Below are positions 1 to 7,955 of a stretch of 64,000 nucleotides of DNA, in pieces (position 1 is the stretch's first letter; every line of letters starts with the position of its first letter). Both the position numbers and the translations under genes were made by a program. This DNA comes from Streptomyces naganishii JCM 4654 (GTDB lineage Bacteria > Actinomycetota > Actinomycetes > Streptomycetales > Streptomycetaceae). Under the pieces are notes generated by a model. The model had not been told where the DNA came from. It did no database searches and saw only the letters and a program-made list of their open reading frames with translations. The DNA lies in the NCBI RefSeq assembly GCF_014650575.1, contig NZ_BMVF01000009.1:124001-188000 (forward strand). The letters are read 5' to 3'.

Positions 1-46
1 GCGGCAGTGTGCCTCTTGACGGGGTGCGGGCGTGAGTGAAGACTCA

Positions 47-63
47 TTCAACAGAATGTTGAA
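47..63. promoter_or_regulatory. Inverted-repeat operator upstream of allantoinase
   Basis: TTCAAC-N5-GTTGAA is a perfect 6-bp inverted repeat 32 bp upstream of the chosen GTG start of the allantoinase gene. A TTGACG at 16-21 could be a -35 element just upstream, so a protein bound here would block the promoter. Allantoin genes in bacteria are commonly controlled by IclR-family AllR repressors, so an AllR-type site is the natural inference; no regulator gene lies in the window. Confidence 0.5.
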
Positions 64-94
64 GCATTCGAGTCGAGATCCGAGAGGGGTCCGG

Positions 95-1435
95 GTGTCC
101 GACGCTGAGCTGGTGCTTCGCTCGACCCGCGTGATCACGCCCGAGGGGACGCGCCCCGCGTCGGTCGTGGTCGCGGGCGGCACGATCACGGCCGTACTCC
201 CGCACGACGCCGACGTGCCACCGGGCGCCCGCCTGGAGGACTTCGGCGACGACGTGCTGCTGCCCGGCCTCGTCGACACCCACGTGCACGTCAACGACCC
301 GGGCCGCACCGAGTGGGAGGGCTTCTGGACCGCCACCCGCGCGGCGGCGGCCGGCGGCATCACCACCCTCGTCGACATGCCGCTCAACTCCCTGCCCCCC
401 ACCACGACCGTCGGCAACCTGCGCACCAAGCAGGACGTGGCCCGCGACAAGGCCCACATCGACGTCGGCTTCTGGGGCGGCGCCCTGCCCGGCAACGTCA
501 AGGACCTGCGCCCGCTGCACGAGGCCGGCGTCCTCGGCTTCAAGGCCTTCCTGTCGCCCTCGGGCGTGGAGGAGTTCCCGCATCTCACACAGGAGGAACT
601 GGCCCGCTCGCTCGCGGAGATCGCCTCCTTCGACGGCCTGCTCGTCGTGCACGCCGAGGACCCCCGTCACCTCGCCGCCGCCCCGCAGCAGGGCGGTCCG
701 AAGTACGCCGACTTCCTCGCCTCCCGGCCGCACCACGCCGAGGACACCGCCGTCGCCGCCCTGATCGAGCGAGCCAGGCGCCTCGACGCGCGCGTGCACG
801 TGCTCCACCTCTCCTCCGGCGACGCGCTGCCGCTGATCGCGGCGGCCAGGGCGGACGGCGTACGGATCACCGTGGAGACCTGCCCGCACTACCTCACCCT
901 GACCGCCGAGGAAGTCCCGGACGGCGCCAGCGAGTTCAAGTGCTGCCCGCCGATCCGCGAAGCCGCCAACCAGGACCTGCTCTGGCAGGCACTGGCCGAC
1001 GGCACCATCGACTGCGTGGTCACCGACCACTCGCCCTCCACCGCCGACCTCAAGACCGACGACTTCGCCACCGCCTGGGGCGGCATCTCCGGCCTCCAGC
1101 TGAGCCTGTCCGCCGTGTGGACCGAGGCGCGGCGGCGCGGCCACGGCCTGGACGACGTGGTCCGCTGGATGTCCGCGCACACGGCACGCCTGGTCGGCCT
1201 CGACGCGCGCAAGGGCGCCGTCGCGCCGGGCCGCGACGCCGACTTCGCCGTCCTCGCGCCCGAGGAGACCTTCACCGTCGACCCGGCCGCCCTCCACCAC
1301 CGCAACCGCGTCACCGCCTACGCCGGCCGGACCCTGCACGGCGTGGTGAGGTCCACCTGGCTGCGCGGCGAACGCATCGCCGCGGACGGCGAGTTCACCG
1401 CACCGAGAGGCCGCCTGCTCACCCGCACCCACTGA
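95..1435 (+). CDS. allB: Allantoinase
   Basis: A 446-residue cyclic amidohydrolase that opens allantoin to allantoate in purine degradation, in the cytoplasm. Visible family features are the metal-binding DTHVHV near the N-terminus, the GFKAFLSPSG segment carrying the probable carboxylated lysine, VHAED and VLHLSS histidine motifs, and the DHSP aspartate motif. The GTG at 95 is preferred over an ATG at 32 because a GAGAGGGG ribosome-binding site lies just before it and the protein then begins directly before the first conserved segment; the upstream stretch holds the putative operator. The allantoicase gene follows 32 bp downstream and must be cotranscribed. Identification is confident from motifs and the neighbouring gene. 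Confidence 0.95.
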   Translation: MSDAELVLRSTRVITPEGTRPASVVVAGGTITAVLPHDADVPPGARLEDFGDDVLLPGLVDTHVHVNDPGRTEWEGFWTATRAAAAGGITTLVDMPLNSLPPTTTVGNLRTKQDVARDKAHIDVGFWGGALPGNVKDLRPLHEAGVLGFKAFLSPSGVEEFPHLTQEELARSLAEIASFDGLLVVHAEDPRHLAAAPQQGGPKYADFLASRPHHAEDTAVAALIERARRLDARVHVLHLSSGDALPLIAAARADGVRITVETCPHYLTLTAEEVPDGASEFKCCPPIREAANQDLLWQALADGTIDCVVTDHSPSTADLKTDDFATAWGGISGLQLSLSAVWTEARRRGHGLDDVVRWMSAHTARLVGLDARKGAVAPGRDADFAVLAPEETFTVDPAALHHRNRVTAYAGRTLHGVVRSTWLRGERIAADGEFTAPRGRLLTRTH

Positions 1436-1467
1436 CACCGACTCCCGAAAGGCAGGACCAGACCACC

Positions 1468-2598
1468 GTGACGGCGATCGAGAGCTTCACCGGCGACGCG
1501 CAGCCCTACAGCGGCGGCGACCCGTACGCGGACTACCGCACCGCCGACTTCCCCTTCACCCACCTCGCCGACCTCGCCGACCGCCGGCTCGGCGCCGGTG
1601 TCATCGCCGCCAACGACGAGTTCTTCGCCATGCGCGAGAACCTGCTGCTGCCCCATCGCGCCGAGTTCGACCCCGAGCACTTCGGGCACAAGGGCAAGAT
1701 CATGGACGGCTGGGAGACCCGGCGCCGGCGCGGCACCGGGGCCGGGCACCCCTGGCCCGCCGAGGACGACCACGACTGGGCGCTGATCCGGCTCGGCGCG
1801 CCGGGCGTCGTACGCGGCATCGTCGTGGACACCGCCCACTTCCGCGGCAACCACCCGCAGGCGGTGTCCGTCGAGGGGACCTCGGTACCGGGCTCCCCGT
1901 CCCCGGAGGAACTGCTCTCGGACGACGTGAAGTGGACGACGCTGGTCCCGCGCACCCCGGTCGGCGGCCACGCGGCCAACGGCTTCGCGGTGGACGTGCC
2001 GCGCCGCTTCACCCACCTGCGCCTCAACCAGCACCCCGACGGCGGCATCGCGCGCCTGCGCGTGCACGGCGAGGTCGTGCCCGACCCCGGGTGGCTGTCG
2101 GCGCTCGGCACCTTCGACGTGGTCGCCCTGGAGAACGGCGGCCGGGTCGAGGACGCCTCCGACCGCTTCTACTCGCCCGCCACCAACACCATCCAGCCGG
2201 GCCGCTCCCGCAAGATGGACGACGGCTGGGAGACCCGGCGCCGCCGCGACCACGGCCACGACTGGATCCGCTACCGGCTGGCCGCCCGCTGCGAGATCCG
2301 CGCCGTCGAGATCGACACCGCCTGCCTCAAGGGCAACAGCGCCGGCTGGGCCTCGGTCTCCGTACGGGACGGCGAGGGCGACGGGGCCGACGGCGGCGAG
2401 TGGACCGAGGTCGTCCCGCGCACCCGCCTCCAGCCCGACACCAACCACCGCTTCGTGCTCCCGGCCGCGGTCGCCGGCACGCACGCGCGCGTGGACATCT
2501 TCCCGGACGGCGGCATCTCCCGGCTGCGCCTGTTCGGCTCCCTGACGGAGGACGGCGCGGCCCGCCTCACGGCCCGGCACCGGGAACTGGGCGGCTGA
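1468..2598 (+). CDS. alc: Allantoicase
   Basis: A 376-residue allantoicase that converts allantoate to ureidoglycolate and urea, the step after allantoinase. The protein is an internal duplication: two jelly-roll-like halves each carry a MDDGWETRRRR-type motif (the first reads GKIMDGWETRRRR, the second RKMDDGWETRRRR), a hallmark of the family. The GTG at 1468 is chosen because it directly precedes the conserved N-terminal region and follows the allantoinase stop by 32 bp; longer in-frame extensions run back through the allantoinase gene and are not real. Cotranscribed with allB. Confidence 0.95.
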   Translation: MTAIESFTGDAQPYSGGDPYADYRTADFPFTHLADLADRRLGAGVIAANDEFFAMRENLLLPHRAEFDPEHFGHKGKIMDGWETRRRRGTGAGHPWPAEDDHDWALIRLGAPGVVRGIVVDTAHFRGNHPQAVSVEGTSVPGSPSPEELLSDDVKWTTLVPRTPVGGHAANGFAVDVPRRFTHLRLNQHPDGGIARLRVHGEVVPDPGWLSALGTFDVVALENGGRVEDASDRFYSPATNTIQPGRSRKMDDGWETRRRRDHGHDWIRYRLAARCEIRAVEIDTACLKGNSAGWASVSVRDGEGDGADGGEWTEVVPRTRLQPDTNHRFVLPAAVAGTHARVDIFPDGGISRLRLFGSLTEDGAARLTARHRELGG

Positions 2599-2640
2599 TC
2601 AGGGGGGAACTCTCCGGTCCGCCCCCGCGTTGTATCCCCC

Positions 2641-3477
2641 GTGACTCTTCAGCAAGAAATCGTCGGCAACGCCATGCAGATGGCGGTCGTCAACCTGCGC
2701 CCCGGCCAGACCGTGTACTGCGAGGCCGGCAAGTTCCTGTTCAAGACGACCAACGTGACCATGGAGACCCGCCTGTCCGGCCCGTCCCAGAACGGCAACG
2801 GCAACGGCAACGGCAACGGCTCGGGCCAGGGCGGCGGGGGCGGCGGCATGGGCGGCCTGCTGCGCCAGGCCATGGGCACCGCGATGCAGGTCGGCCAGCG
2901 GGTGCTGGCGGGCGAGTCGCTGGCCTTCCAGTACTTCACGTCCCAGGGCGGCGAGGGCACCGTCGGCTTCGCGGGCGTACTGCCCGGCGAGATGCGCGCG
3001 CTGGAACTGGACGGCACGCGCGCGTGGTTCGCGGAGAAGGACGCCTTCGTGGCCGCCGAGTCCACCGTCGACTTCGGCATCGCCTTCGCCGGCGGCCGCA
3101 CCGGCATGAGCGGCGGCGAGGGCTTCATCCTGGAGAAGTTCACCGGGCACGGCACGGTGATCATCGCCGGCGCGGGCAACTTCATCGACCTCAACCCGGC
3201 CGACTTCGGCGGCCGCATCGAGGTCGACACCGGCTGCGTGGTCGCCTTCGAGGAGGGCATCCAGTACGGCGTCCAGCGCATCGGCGGCCTCAACCGCCAG
3301 GGCCTGATGAACGCGGTCTTCGGCGGCGAGGGCCTGTCCCTGGCCACCCTGGAGGGCAACGGCCGGGTCATCCTCCAGTCCCTCACCATCGAGAGCCTCG
3401 CCAACGCGCTGAAGAAGGCCCAGGGCGGCGACAAGCAGGGACCGACCGGCGGCCTGTTCTCCACCCACGCGGGATGA
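2641..3477 (+). CDS. AIM24 family protein
   Basis: A 278-residue member of the AIM24/DUF124 beta-barrel family; the bacterial function is not established. Conserved family stretches include the N-terminal strand with the YCEAG turn, the FTSQGGEGTVGFAG segment, and a C-terminal region with the FEEGIQYGVQRIGG strand. A low-complexity loop of alternating Asn-Gly followed by a poly-Gly run (about residues 50-72) is inserted between the first strands; such glycine loops are common in Streptomyces members. The GTG at 2641 has no clear Shine-Dalgarno sequence, so translation may be leaderless or weak. It lies 42 bp after alc but has no obvious functional link to allantoin breakdown. Confidence 0.8.
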   Translation: MTLQQEIVGNAMQMAVVNLRPGQTVYCEAGKFLFKTTNVTMETRLSGPSQNGNGNGNGNGSGQGGGGGGMGGLLRQAMGTAMQVGQRVLAGESLAFQYFTSQGGEGTVGFAGVLPGEMRALELDGTRAWFAEKDAFVAAESTVDFGIAFAGGRTGMSGGEGFILEKFTGHGTVIIAGAGNFIDLNPADFGGRIEVDTGCVVAFEEGIQYGVQRIGGLNRQGLMNAVFGGEGLSLATLEGNGRVILQSLTIESLANALKKAQGGDKQGPTGGLFSTHAG

Positions 3478-3563
3478 GCCCCACGGCCCAGCGATGAGTT
3501 GCGGGGGCCCGCGCGGTCTGAGGTGATGACAGCGGACCCGGCCCCCGAAAGAAGGCACCCGAC

Positions 3564-4190
3564 ATGGGCAAGCTCGTCTCCACGATCTTCGTCACCCTCG
3601 ACGGCGTCTACCAGGCGCCCGGCGGCCCCCAGGAGGACACCACCGGCGGCTTCGCCCACGGAGGCTGGAGCTTCCGCTACGGCGACGACGACTTCGGCCG
3701 GTTCGTCACCGAGGTCTTCGACCGCGCGGGCGCCTTCCTGCTCGGCCGCCGCACGTACGAGATCTTCGCGTCCTACTGGCCGAGGATGACCGACCCCGAC
3801 GACCCGATCGCCTCCCGGCTGAACGGCCTGCCGAAGTACGTCGTCTCCTCCACCCTCGACAACCCAGGGTGGACGGGCACGACCGTGGTCGGCGGTGACC
3901 TCGCCAAGGAGGTCGCCGCGCTCAAGGAGCGCACGGACGGCGAGCTCCAGATCCACGGCAGCGGCGCCCTGGTGCGCTCCCTGGTCGACCTCCGGCTCGT
4001 CGACACCCTGCACCTGCTCACCTTCCCGGTCGTGCTCGGCACCGGGCGCCGGCTGTTCGTGGAGGGCGCCGTCCCCACCGCCTTCCGCCACACCGGCGGC
4101 CGGATCACCTCGGCGGGCGTCTCCATCCAGTCGTACGACCTCGCGGGCCGCCCGGAGTACGGCTCCTACGAACTGCCCGAGGACGCGTAG
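3564..4190 (+). CDS. Dihydrofolate reductase family protein (RibD C-terminal type)
   Basis: A 208-residue protein of the RibD C-terminal/dihydrofolate-reductase-like fold, predicted cytoplasmic NADPH-dependent reductase of unknown substrate. It starts with the typical strand (MGKLVSTIFVTLDGVYQAPGG), contains the LLGRRTYEIFASYWP helix, the YVVSSTLDNPGW segment and the IHGSGALVRSLVDLRLVDTLHLLTFPVVLG core that binds cofactor in this family. The ATG at 3564 has a GAAAGAAGG ribosome-binding site eight bases upstream. It stands alone; family membership is clear but the reaction is not. Confidence 0.8.
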   Translation: MGKLVSTIFVTLDGVYQAPGGPQEDTTGGFAHGGWSFRYGDDDFGRFVTEVFDRAGAFLLGRRTYEIFASYWPRMTDPDDPIASRLNGLPKYVVSSTLDNPGWTGTTVVGGDLAKEVAALKERTDGELQIHGSGALVRSLVDLRLVDTLHLLTFPVVLGTGRRLFVEGAVPTAFRHTGGRITSAGVSIQSYDLAGRPEYGSYELPEDA

Positions 4191-4299
4191 CGGGGCGGCC
4201 GCGCCGCCGGTCGTCTCCGCGAGAACTCCCCGCTTTTCATGGGAAGTTCAACTGTTTTGTCATTGACCTGCCATGCTCTACGCGCGTCATCATGGCGTC

Positions 4300-4725
4300 A
4301 TGAGAATTCCCCCACGCCTCACCCGCCTCGGCGCCGCGAGCGCCCTGCTGTCCGCCCTGCTCGTGGGCGGCACCGTCACCGCCGGCCCGGCCGCGGCCGC
4401 TCCCACCGGCTCCGCCGCACCGGCCGCCGTCGCGGCCTCCGTCGGCAGCATCTGTTACGGCGACCTGTCCGCCCAGGCGTACGACACCCTGGACCTCATC
4501 GACCAGGGCGGCCCCTTCCCCTACTCGCAGGACGGCGTCGTCTTCCAGAACCGCGAGCACGTCCTGCCCGCGCAGTCCAGCGGCTACTACCACGAGTACA
4601 CCGTCATCACGCCCGGTTCCCCCACGCGCGGCGCCCGTCGCATCGTGACCGGACAGCGCGCCCAGGAGGACTACTACACCTCCGACCACTACAGCACCTT
4701 CGACCTGATCGACTTCGGCTGCTGA
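4300..4725 (+). CDS. Secreted guanyl-specific ribonuclease (RNase Sa-like)
   Basis: A 141-residue exported ribonuclease. After a twin-basic signal peptide with an AGPAAAAP cleavage region, the mature part closely matches Streptomyces RNase Sa: the YHEYTV glutamate, the TRGARR and RIVTG arginines and the DHYSTF histidine correspond to the catalytic Glu/Arg/Arg/His set, and two cysteines (SICYG near the mature N-terminus and the C-terminal FGC) would form the single disulfide. It cleaves RNA after guanosine outside the cell. The ATG at 4300 is chosen because it begins a proper signal peptide; an in-frame ATG at 4273 adds nine residues without improving it. No barstar-like inhibitor gene is adjacent. 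Confidence 0.92.
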   Translation: MRIPPRLTRLGAASALLSALLVGGTVTAGPAAAAPTGSAAPAAVAASVGSICYGDLSAQAYDTLDLIDQGGPFPYSQDGVVFQNREHVLPAQSSGYYHEYTVITPGSPTRGARRIVTGQRAQEDYYTSDHYSTFDLIDFGC

Positions 4726-4729
4726 AGCC

Positions 4730-4751
4730 CGCCCCGCGGACCGGTGGGGCG
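4730..4751. terminator. Possible stem-loop terminator after the ribonuclease gene
   Basis: CGCCCC (4730-4735) and GGGGCG (4746-4751) form a short GC stem with a 10-nt loop immediately after the ribonuclease stop. There is no U-tract, which is usual for Streptomyces, so the call is tentative. Confidence 0.35.
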
Positions 4752-4771
4752 CCGAAGTCCGGCGCTGCCGA

Positions 4772-4809
4772 TACTTTGGTAGCCGATCCGTACTTTGGTA
4801 GCCGATCCG
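4772..4809. repeat. Perfect 19-bp tandem duplication upstream of a sensor kinase
   Basis: TACTTTGGTAGCCGATCCG occurs twice head to tail with no mismatch (4772-4790 and 4791-4809), ending 47 bp before the GTG of the histidine kinase. Direct repeats of this size immediately upstream of a two-component gene are often regulator binding sites; autoregulation by the cognate response regulator is an inference. Confidence 0.7.
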
Positions 4810-4856
4810 TTCCGCGGGGCGCTCAAGTACGCGCCGACTGCGTACATTTGCCGACC

Positions 4857-6113
4857 GTGAGCAGTGATGCGACGACTCCGGACCTGCCCGTCCTCACCGG
4901 GCGGCGCTGGTGGCTGCCGTCCGCGGTGGCCGACGAACTCGACGCCGAGAGCGGGCGGCGGCCGGGGCGCTCGCGGCGCACCGCGCGGGACTGGGTGGTC
5001 GACATCTCCTGCTTCCTGCTGGCCGTCGGGATCGGTCTGGCAGCCGCGGACTCCGTGCGGCACGAGCCGCACACGCCCCACTTCCTGGTCGTCGCCGACC
5101 AGTTGCTCGGCCTGCCCGCCTGCTTGGCGGTCTGGCTGCGCCGCCGCCACCCCCTCGCCCTGGCCGTCGCCATGGTCCCGGTCGGCTTCGTCTCCAACAG
5201 CGCGGGCGGCGCCGGCGTCGTCGCCCTGTTCACGCTCGCCGTGCACCGGCCCTTCCGCTACGTGGCCTGGGTCGGCGGCGCCACACTCGCGCTGGTCCCG
5301 GTGTCGTCCTGGCTGCGCCCCGACCCCGACATGCCGTTCGCCGGGGTGGTCGCCTTCTCCGCCGTGCTCCTCGCCTCGGTCGTCGGCTGGGGCATGTTCG
5401 TACGGTCCAAACGGCAGCTGATGCTGAGCCTGCGGGACCGCGCCCGGCGCGCCGAGACCGAGGCGCGGCTGCGGGCCGAGCAGGCGCAGCGGCTGGCCCG
5501 CGAGGCCATCGCGCGGGAGATGCACGACGTCCTCGCGCACCGGCTGACGCTGCTGAGCGTGCACGCCGGCGCACTGGAGTTCCGGCCGGACGCGCCCCGC
5601 GAGGAGGTCGCGCGGGCGGCCGGGGTCATCCGGGAGAGCGCGCACGAGGCCCTTCAGGACCTGCGCGAGATCATCGGCGTGCTGCGCGCGGGTGACACCG
5701 ACGACGCGGGGCGGCCCCAGCCGACGCTGGGCGCGCTGGACGGCCTGGTCGCCGAGTCCCGCGAGGCCGGGATGAAGGTCGTCCTGGCCGGTCAGGTCAC
5801 CGACCCCGCCGGCGTACCGGCCGCCGTCGGCCGCACCGCGTACCGCATCGCCCAGGAGGGCCTGACCAACGCCCGCAAGCACGCCCCCGGCACGGAGGTC
5901 ACCGTGTCCGTCACCGGAGGCCCGGGCCAAGGACTGGCCGTCCTGGTGCGCAACCCCGCCCCCGAGGGCGAGGTACCCCACGTCCCCGGCTCCGGCCAGG
6001 GCCTGATCGGCCTCACCGAACGCGCCACCCTGGCCGGCGGCACCTTGCGGTACGGGCCGACGCCGGAGGGCGGGTTCCTGGTGGAGGGGCGGTTGCCTTG
6101 GTGGGAGGGGTAG
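4857..6113 (+). CDS. NarL-type two-component sensor histidine kinase
   Basis: A 418-residue membrane kinase of the HisKA_3/HATPase_c class. Four or five hydrophobic segments occupy roughly residues 40-185, followed by a coiled linker rich in Arg/Ala/Glu, the phospho-acceptor motif IAREMHDVLAHRL (His near residue 225) and an ATPase domain with AYRIAQEGLTNARKHA and the GQGLIGLTERA glycine box. There is no extracytoplasmic sensor domain, so the signal is probably sensed within the membrane. The GTG at 4857 is the first start after the tandem repeat and gives the expected N-terminus. Its likely partner is the response regulator at 7956-8663, displaced by a repeat region and one opposite-strand gene. 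Confidence 0.88.
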   Translation: MSSDATTPDLPVLTGRRWWLPSAVADELDAESGRRPGRSRRTARDWVVDISCFLLAVGIGLAAADSVRHEPHTPHFLVVADQLLGLPACLAVWLRRRHPLALAVAMVPVGFVSNSAGGAGVVALFTLAVHRPFRYVAWVGGATLALVPVSSWLRPDPDMPFAGVVAFSAVLLASVVGWGMFVRSKRQLMLSLRDRARRAETEARLRAEQAQRLAREAIAREMHDVLAHRLTLLSVHAGALEFRPDAPREEVARAAGVIRESAHEALQDLREIIGVLRAGDTDDAGRPQPTLGALDGLVAESREAGMKVVLAGQVTDPAGVPAAVGRTAYRIAQEGLTNARKHAPGTEVTVSVTGGPGQGLAVLVRNPAPEGEVPHVPGSGQGLIGLTERATLAGGTLRYGPTPEGGFLVEGRLPWWEG

Positions 6114-6250
6114 CCGGCGAGCGACGGGGCGGGGCGGGGTGGCGGCGAGCGGGGCGTCAACGGCGTGTGGCCGCGCGGGCGTCCGGGCCGGTGGCCGCCG
6201 GCGACGGCCCACGGCGGGCTCCTCGACGGCCCCGCCTGCGCTGTGGCGGG

Positions 6251-6275
6251 GTGGCCGGACCGGCGGTCCGGCCAC
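6251..6275. terminator. Strong hairpin after the sensor kinase gene
   Basis: GTGGCCGGACC and GGTCCGGCCAC are perfect 11-bp arms around a 3-nt loop, 137 bp after the kinase stop. This is a good candidate for the transcription terminator of the kinase gene, or a bidirectional one facing the opposite-strand oxidoreductase. Confidence 0.55.
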
Positions 6276-6306
6276 CGCGGTCACCGCGTGCTCGCCGCCG
6301 CGCCGC

Positions 6307-6764
6307 GCCGAGCGCGGTGGGTGGTGCGGGCCGACGTGGACTTGGCGCGGCCTGGCCTGCGGGGGACGCCGGCCTGCGGTGCGTTTCGGCCCGCGGTGCG
6401 GTCTTGCCTGCGGTGTGGTGCGGTCTGGCTCGCGGTGCGGTCTTGCCCGCGGTGCGGCCTGGTCCGCGCTGTGGCTTCGCTTGCGGTGTGGCCTGGCCCG
6501 CGGTGCGGTCTTGCCTGCGGTATGACCCGGTTTGCGGTGCGGACTGTCTTGCGGCGTGCGCTGGCCCGGGGCGGAGCCTGGCTGGCGGTGCGTCTCGGCC
6601 CGCGCCACGCCGAGCGCGGTGGGTGGTGCGGGCCGACATGGACTTGGCGCGGCCTGGCCCGCCGGGCACGCCGGCCTGCGGTGCGGCCTGGTCTGCGGTG
6701 CGGCCTGGTCTGCGGTGCGGCCTGGTCTGCGGTGTTGCCTGGCCCGCGGTGCGGTCTTGCCTGC
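6307..6764. repeat. 17-bp minisatellite in two blocks, each behind a conserved 50-bp sequence
   Basis: Two blocks share an almost identical lead sequence of about 50 bp (starting at 6307 and 6609, offset 302). Each lead is followed by head-to-tail 17-bp units of consensus GGTGCGGCCTGGTCTGC. The first block (6378-6569) has about eleven degenerate units, one of 22 bp; the second (6680-6764) has five, of which three are identical. The period is not a multiple of three and no coding signal is convincing, so this is non-coding. The whole interval 6114-6839 between the kinase and the oxidoreductase otherwise holds only the hairpin at 6251-6275. Confidence 0.85.
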
Positions 6765-6839
6765 GGGGGACGCCGGCGCGGTGCGTCTCGGCACGCGGTG
6801 CAGGCTCGCCTTGCGACCGAGCGCGGGGTGCCGGCGGGC

Positions 6840-7808
6840 TCAGGGGCGTAGGACCACGCGGGTGCCGTGCAGTTCGCCCGCTTCCACGCGGCGGTGCTGC
6901 CGCGCGAGGGCGCTCAGCGGGTGGTACTCCACCGCGCGGGGGCGCAGACCGCCGGCCGCGAGCAACTCGTTCACGGCGGCGGCCGCATCGGCCAGTTCGG
7001 CGACCGTGGCGTGGGAGATGGCGAAGCCGCGTACGGAGCCGTCCTTCATGTAGAGCGGCCCGACCGGCAGGGTCGGCTCGTCCCGCGCCCCTGACATGAG
7101 GACGATCCGGCCGCGGTGCGCGAGCAGGGCGACGGCGGTCCGCAGATCGTTGTGGCCGGAGGTGTCCACGTGCACGTCGACCCCCTCGGGCGCGAGCGCC
7201 GCGAGGCGCGCGGCGAGGTCGGGGGCGTGGTAGTCCACGACCTCCGCCGCGCCCAGGGACCGTACGTGCGCGTGGTCGCGCGGCGCGGCCGTGGCGAGCA
7301 CCCGCGCGCCCGCGCGCGCCGCGAACTCCACCAGCGCGCTGCCCACGTTGCCGCCCGCGCCGCCGACCAGGACCGTCCCGCCGGTGCCCAGGCCGCCGTG
7401 CGTGAAGAGGGCCAGGTGGGCCGTCGCGGCGGGGTGGAACACCGCCACCGCCTCCTCCGGGCGCACGCCGGGCGGCAGCCGGTAGAGGCGGTCGGCCGGC
7501 ACCGCGGCCCGCTCGGCGGCGGCTCCCTGCCTGCCGTCGTGGCCGAGGCTGTTGCACCACACCGTCTCGCCCGCCGAGAAGCCGGACCCGGCGGCGGCCA
7601 CCGTGCCCACGAGGTCCCGGCCGAGGACGAGCGGGAAGGGCGGCAGCGGCGTGCGGAACAGTCCGGAGCGGACGAACGCGTCCACCGGGTTCACGGTGGT
7701 GGCCAGCACGTCCACCAGCACCTCGCCGGGCCCCGGCTCGGGCGGCGGCAGCTCGCCGAAGCGCACGAGGTCGGGCGGACCCAGCTCTTCGATGTACGCG
7801 GCACGCAT
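6840..7808 (-). CDS. Zinc-independent NADPH:quinone reductase-type oxidoreductase (MDR family)
   Basis: A 322-residue medium-chain dehydrogenase/reductase of the quinone oxidoreductase subgroup. The N-terminal GroES-like domain has the NPVDAFVRSG and LGRDLVGTVAAAG motifs, and the Rossmann domain has the nucleotide-binding GGAGGNVGSALVEFA around residue 150. Catalytic zinc ligands of alcohol dehydrogenases are absent. The product is a cytoplasmic NADPH-dependent reductase of unknown quinone or enone substrate. It is transcribed against its neighbours and sits between a sensor kinase and its likely response regulator, so it may be an insertion into a formerly adjacent pair. Confidence 0.85.
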   Translation of the reverse strand: MRAAYIEELGPPDLVRFGELPPPEPGPGEVLVDVLATTVNPVDAFVRSGLFRTPLPPFPLVLGRDLVGTVAAAGSGFSAGETVWCNSLGHDGRQGAAAERAAVPADRLYRLPPGVRPEEAVAVFHPAATAHLALFTHGGLGTGGTVLVGGAGGNVGSALVEFAARAGARVLATAAPRDHAHVRSLGAAEVVDYHAPDLAARLAALAPEGVDVHVDTSGHNDLRTAVALLAHRGRIVLMSGARDEPTLPVGPLYMKDGSVRGFAISHATVAELADAAAAVNELLAAGGLRPRAVEYHPLSALARQHRRVEAGELHGTRVVLRP

Positions 7809-7955
7809 GAGCCTTGATTCTCCCACCGGGGCGGCGAGCGCGCCTTCCGCCCCGGCACCGTGTCTCCCACGCGGGGCACATCGGCCCTCCCGCGCGGGAG
7901 GGCCGGCGGCGAGCCGGTGTGGCCGGGGCGCGGGCCGTTTGGTTGGGTGGGGCGC

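Noticed and set aside
313..1467. Long upstream extension of the allantoicase reading frame
   Set aside because: It overlaps allantoinase in another frame and is Arg/Pro-rich, typical of shadow frames in high-GC DNA.
4256..4278. Second PafBC-like promoter (TTGTCATTG) before the ribonuclease gene
   Set aside because: The hexamer at the required distance is TGCTCT, not TANNNT, and the sequence also reads as a simple TTGACC-containing promoter region.
6307..6764. Possible CRISPR array
   Set aside because: Units are 17 bp and contiguous, without unique spacers, and no cas genes are present; it is a minisatellite.
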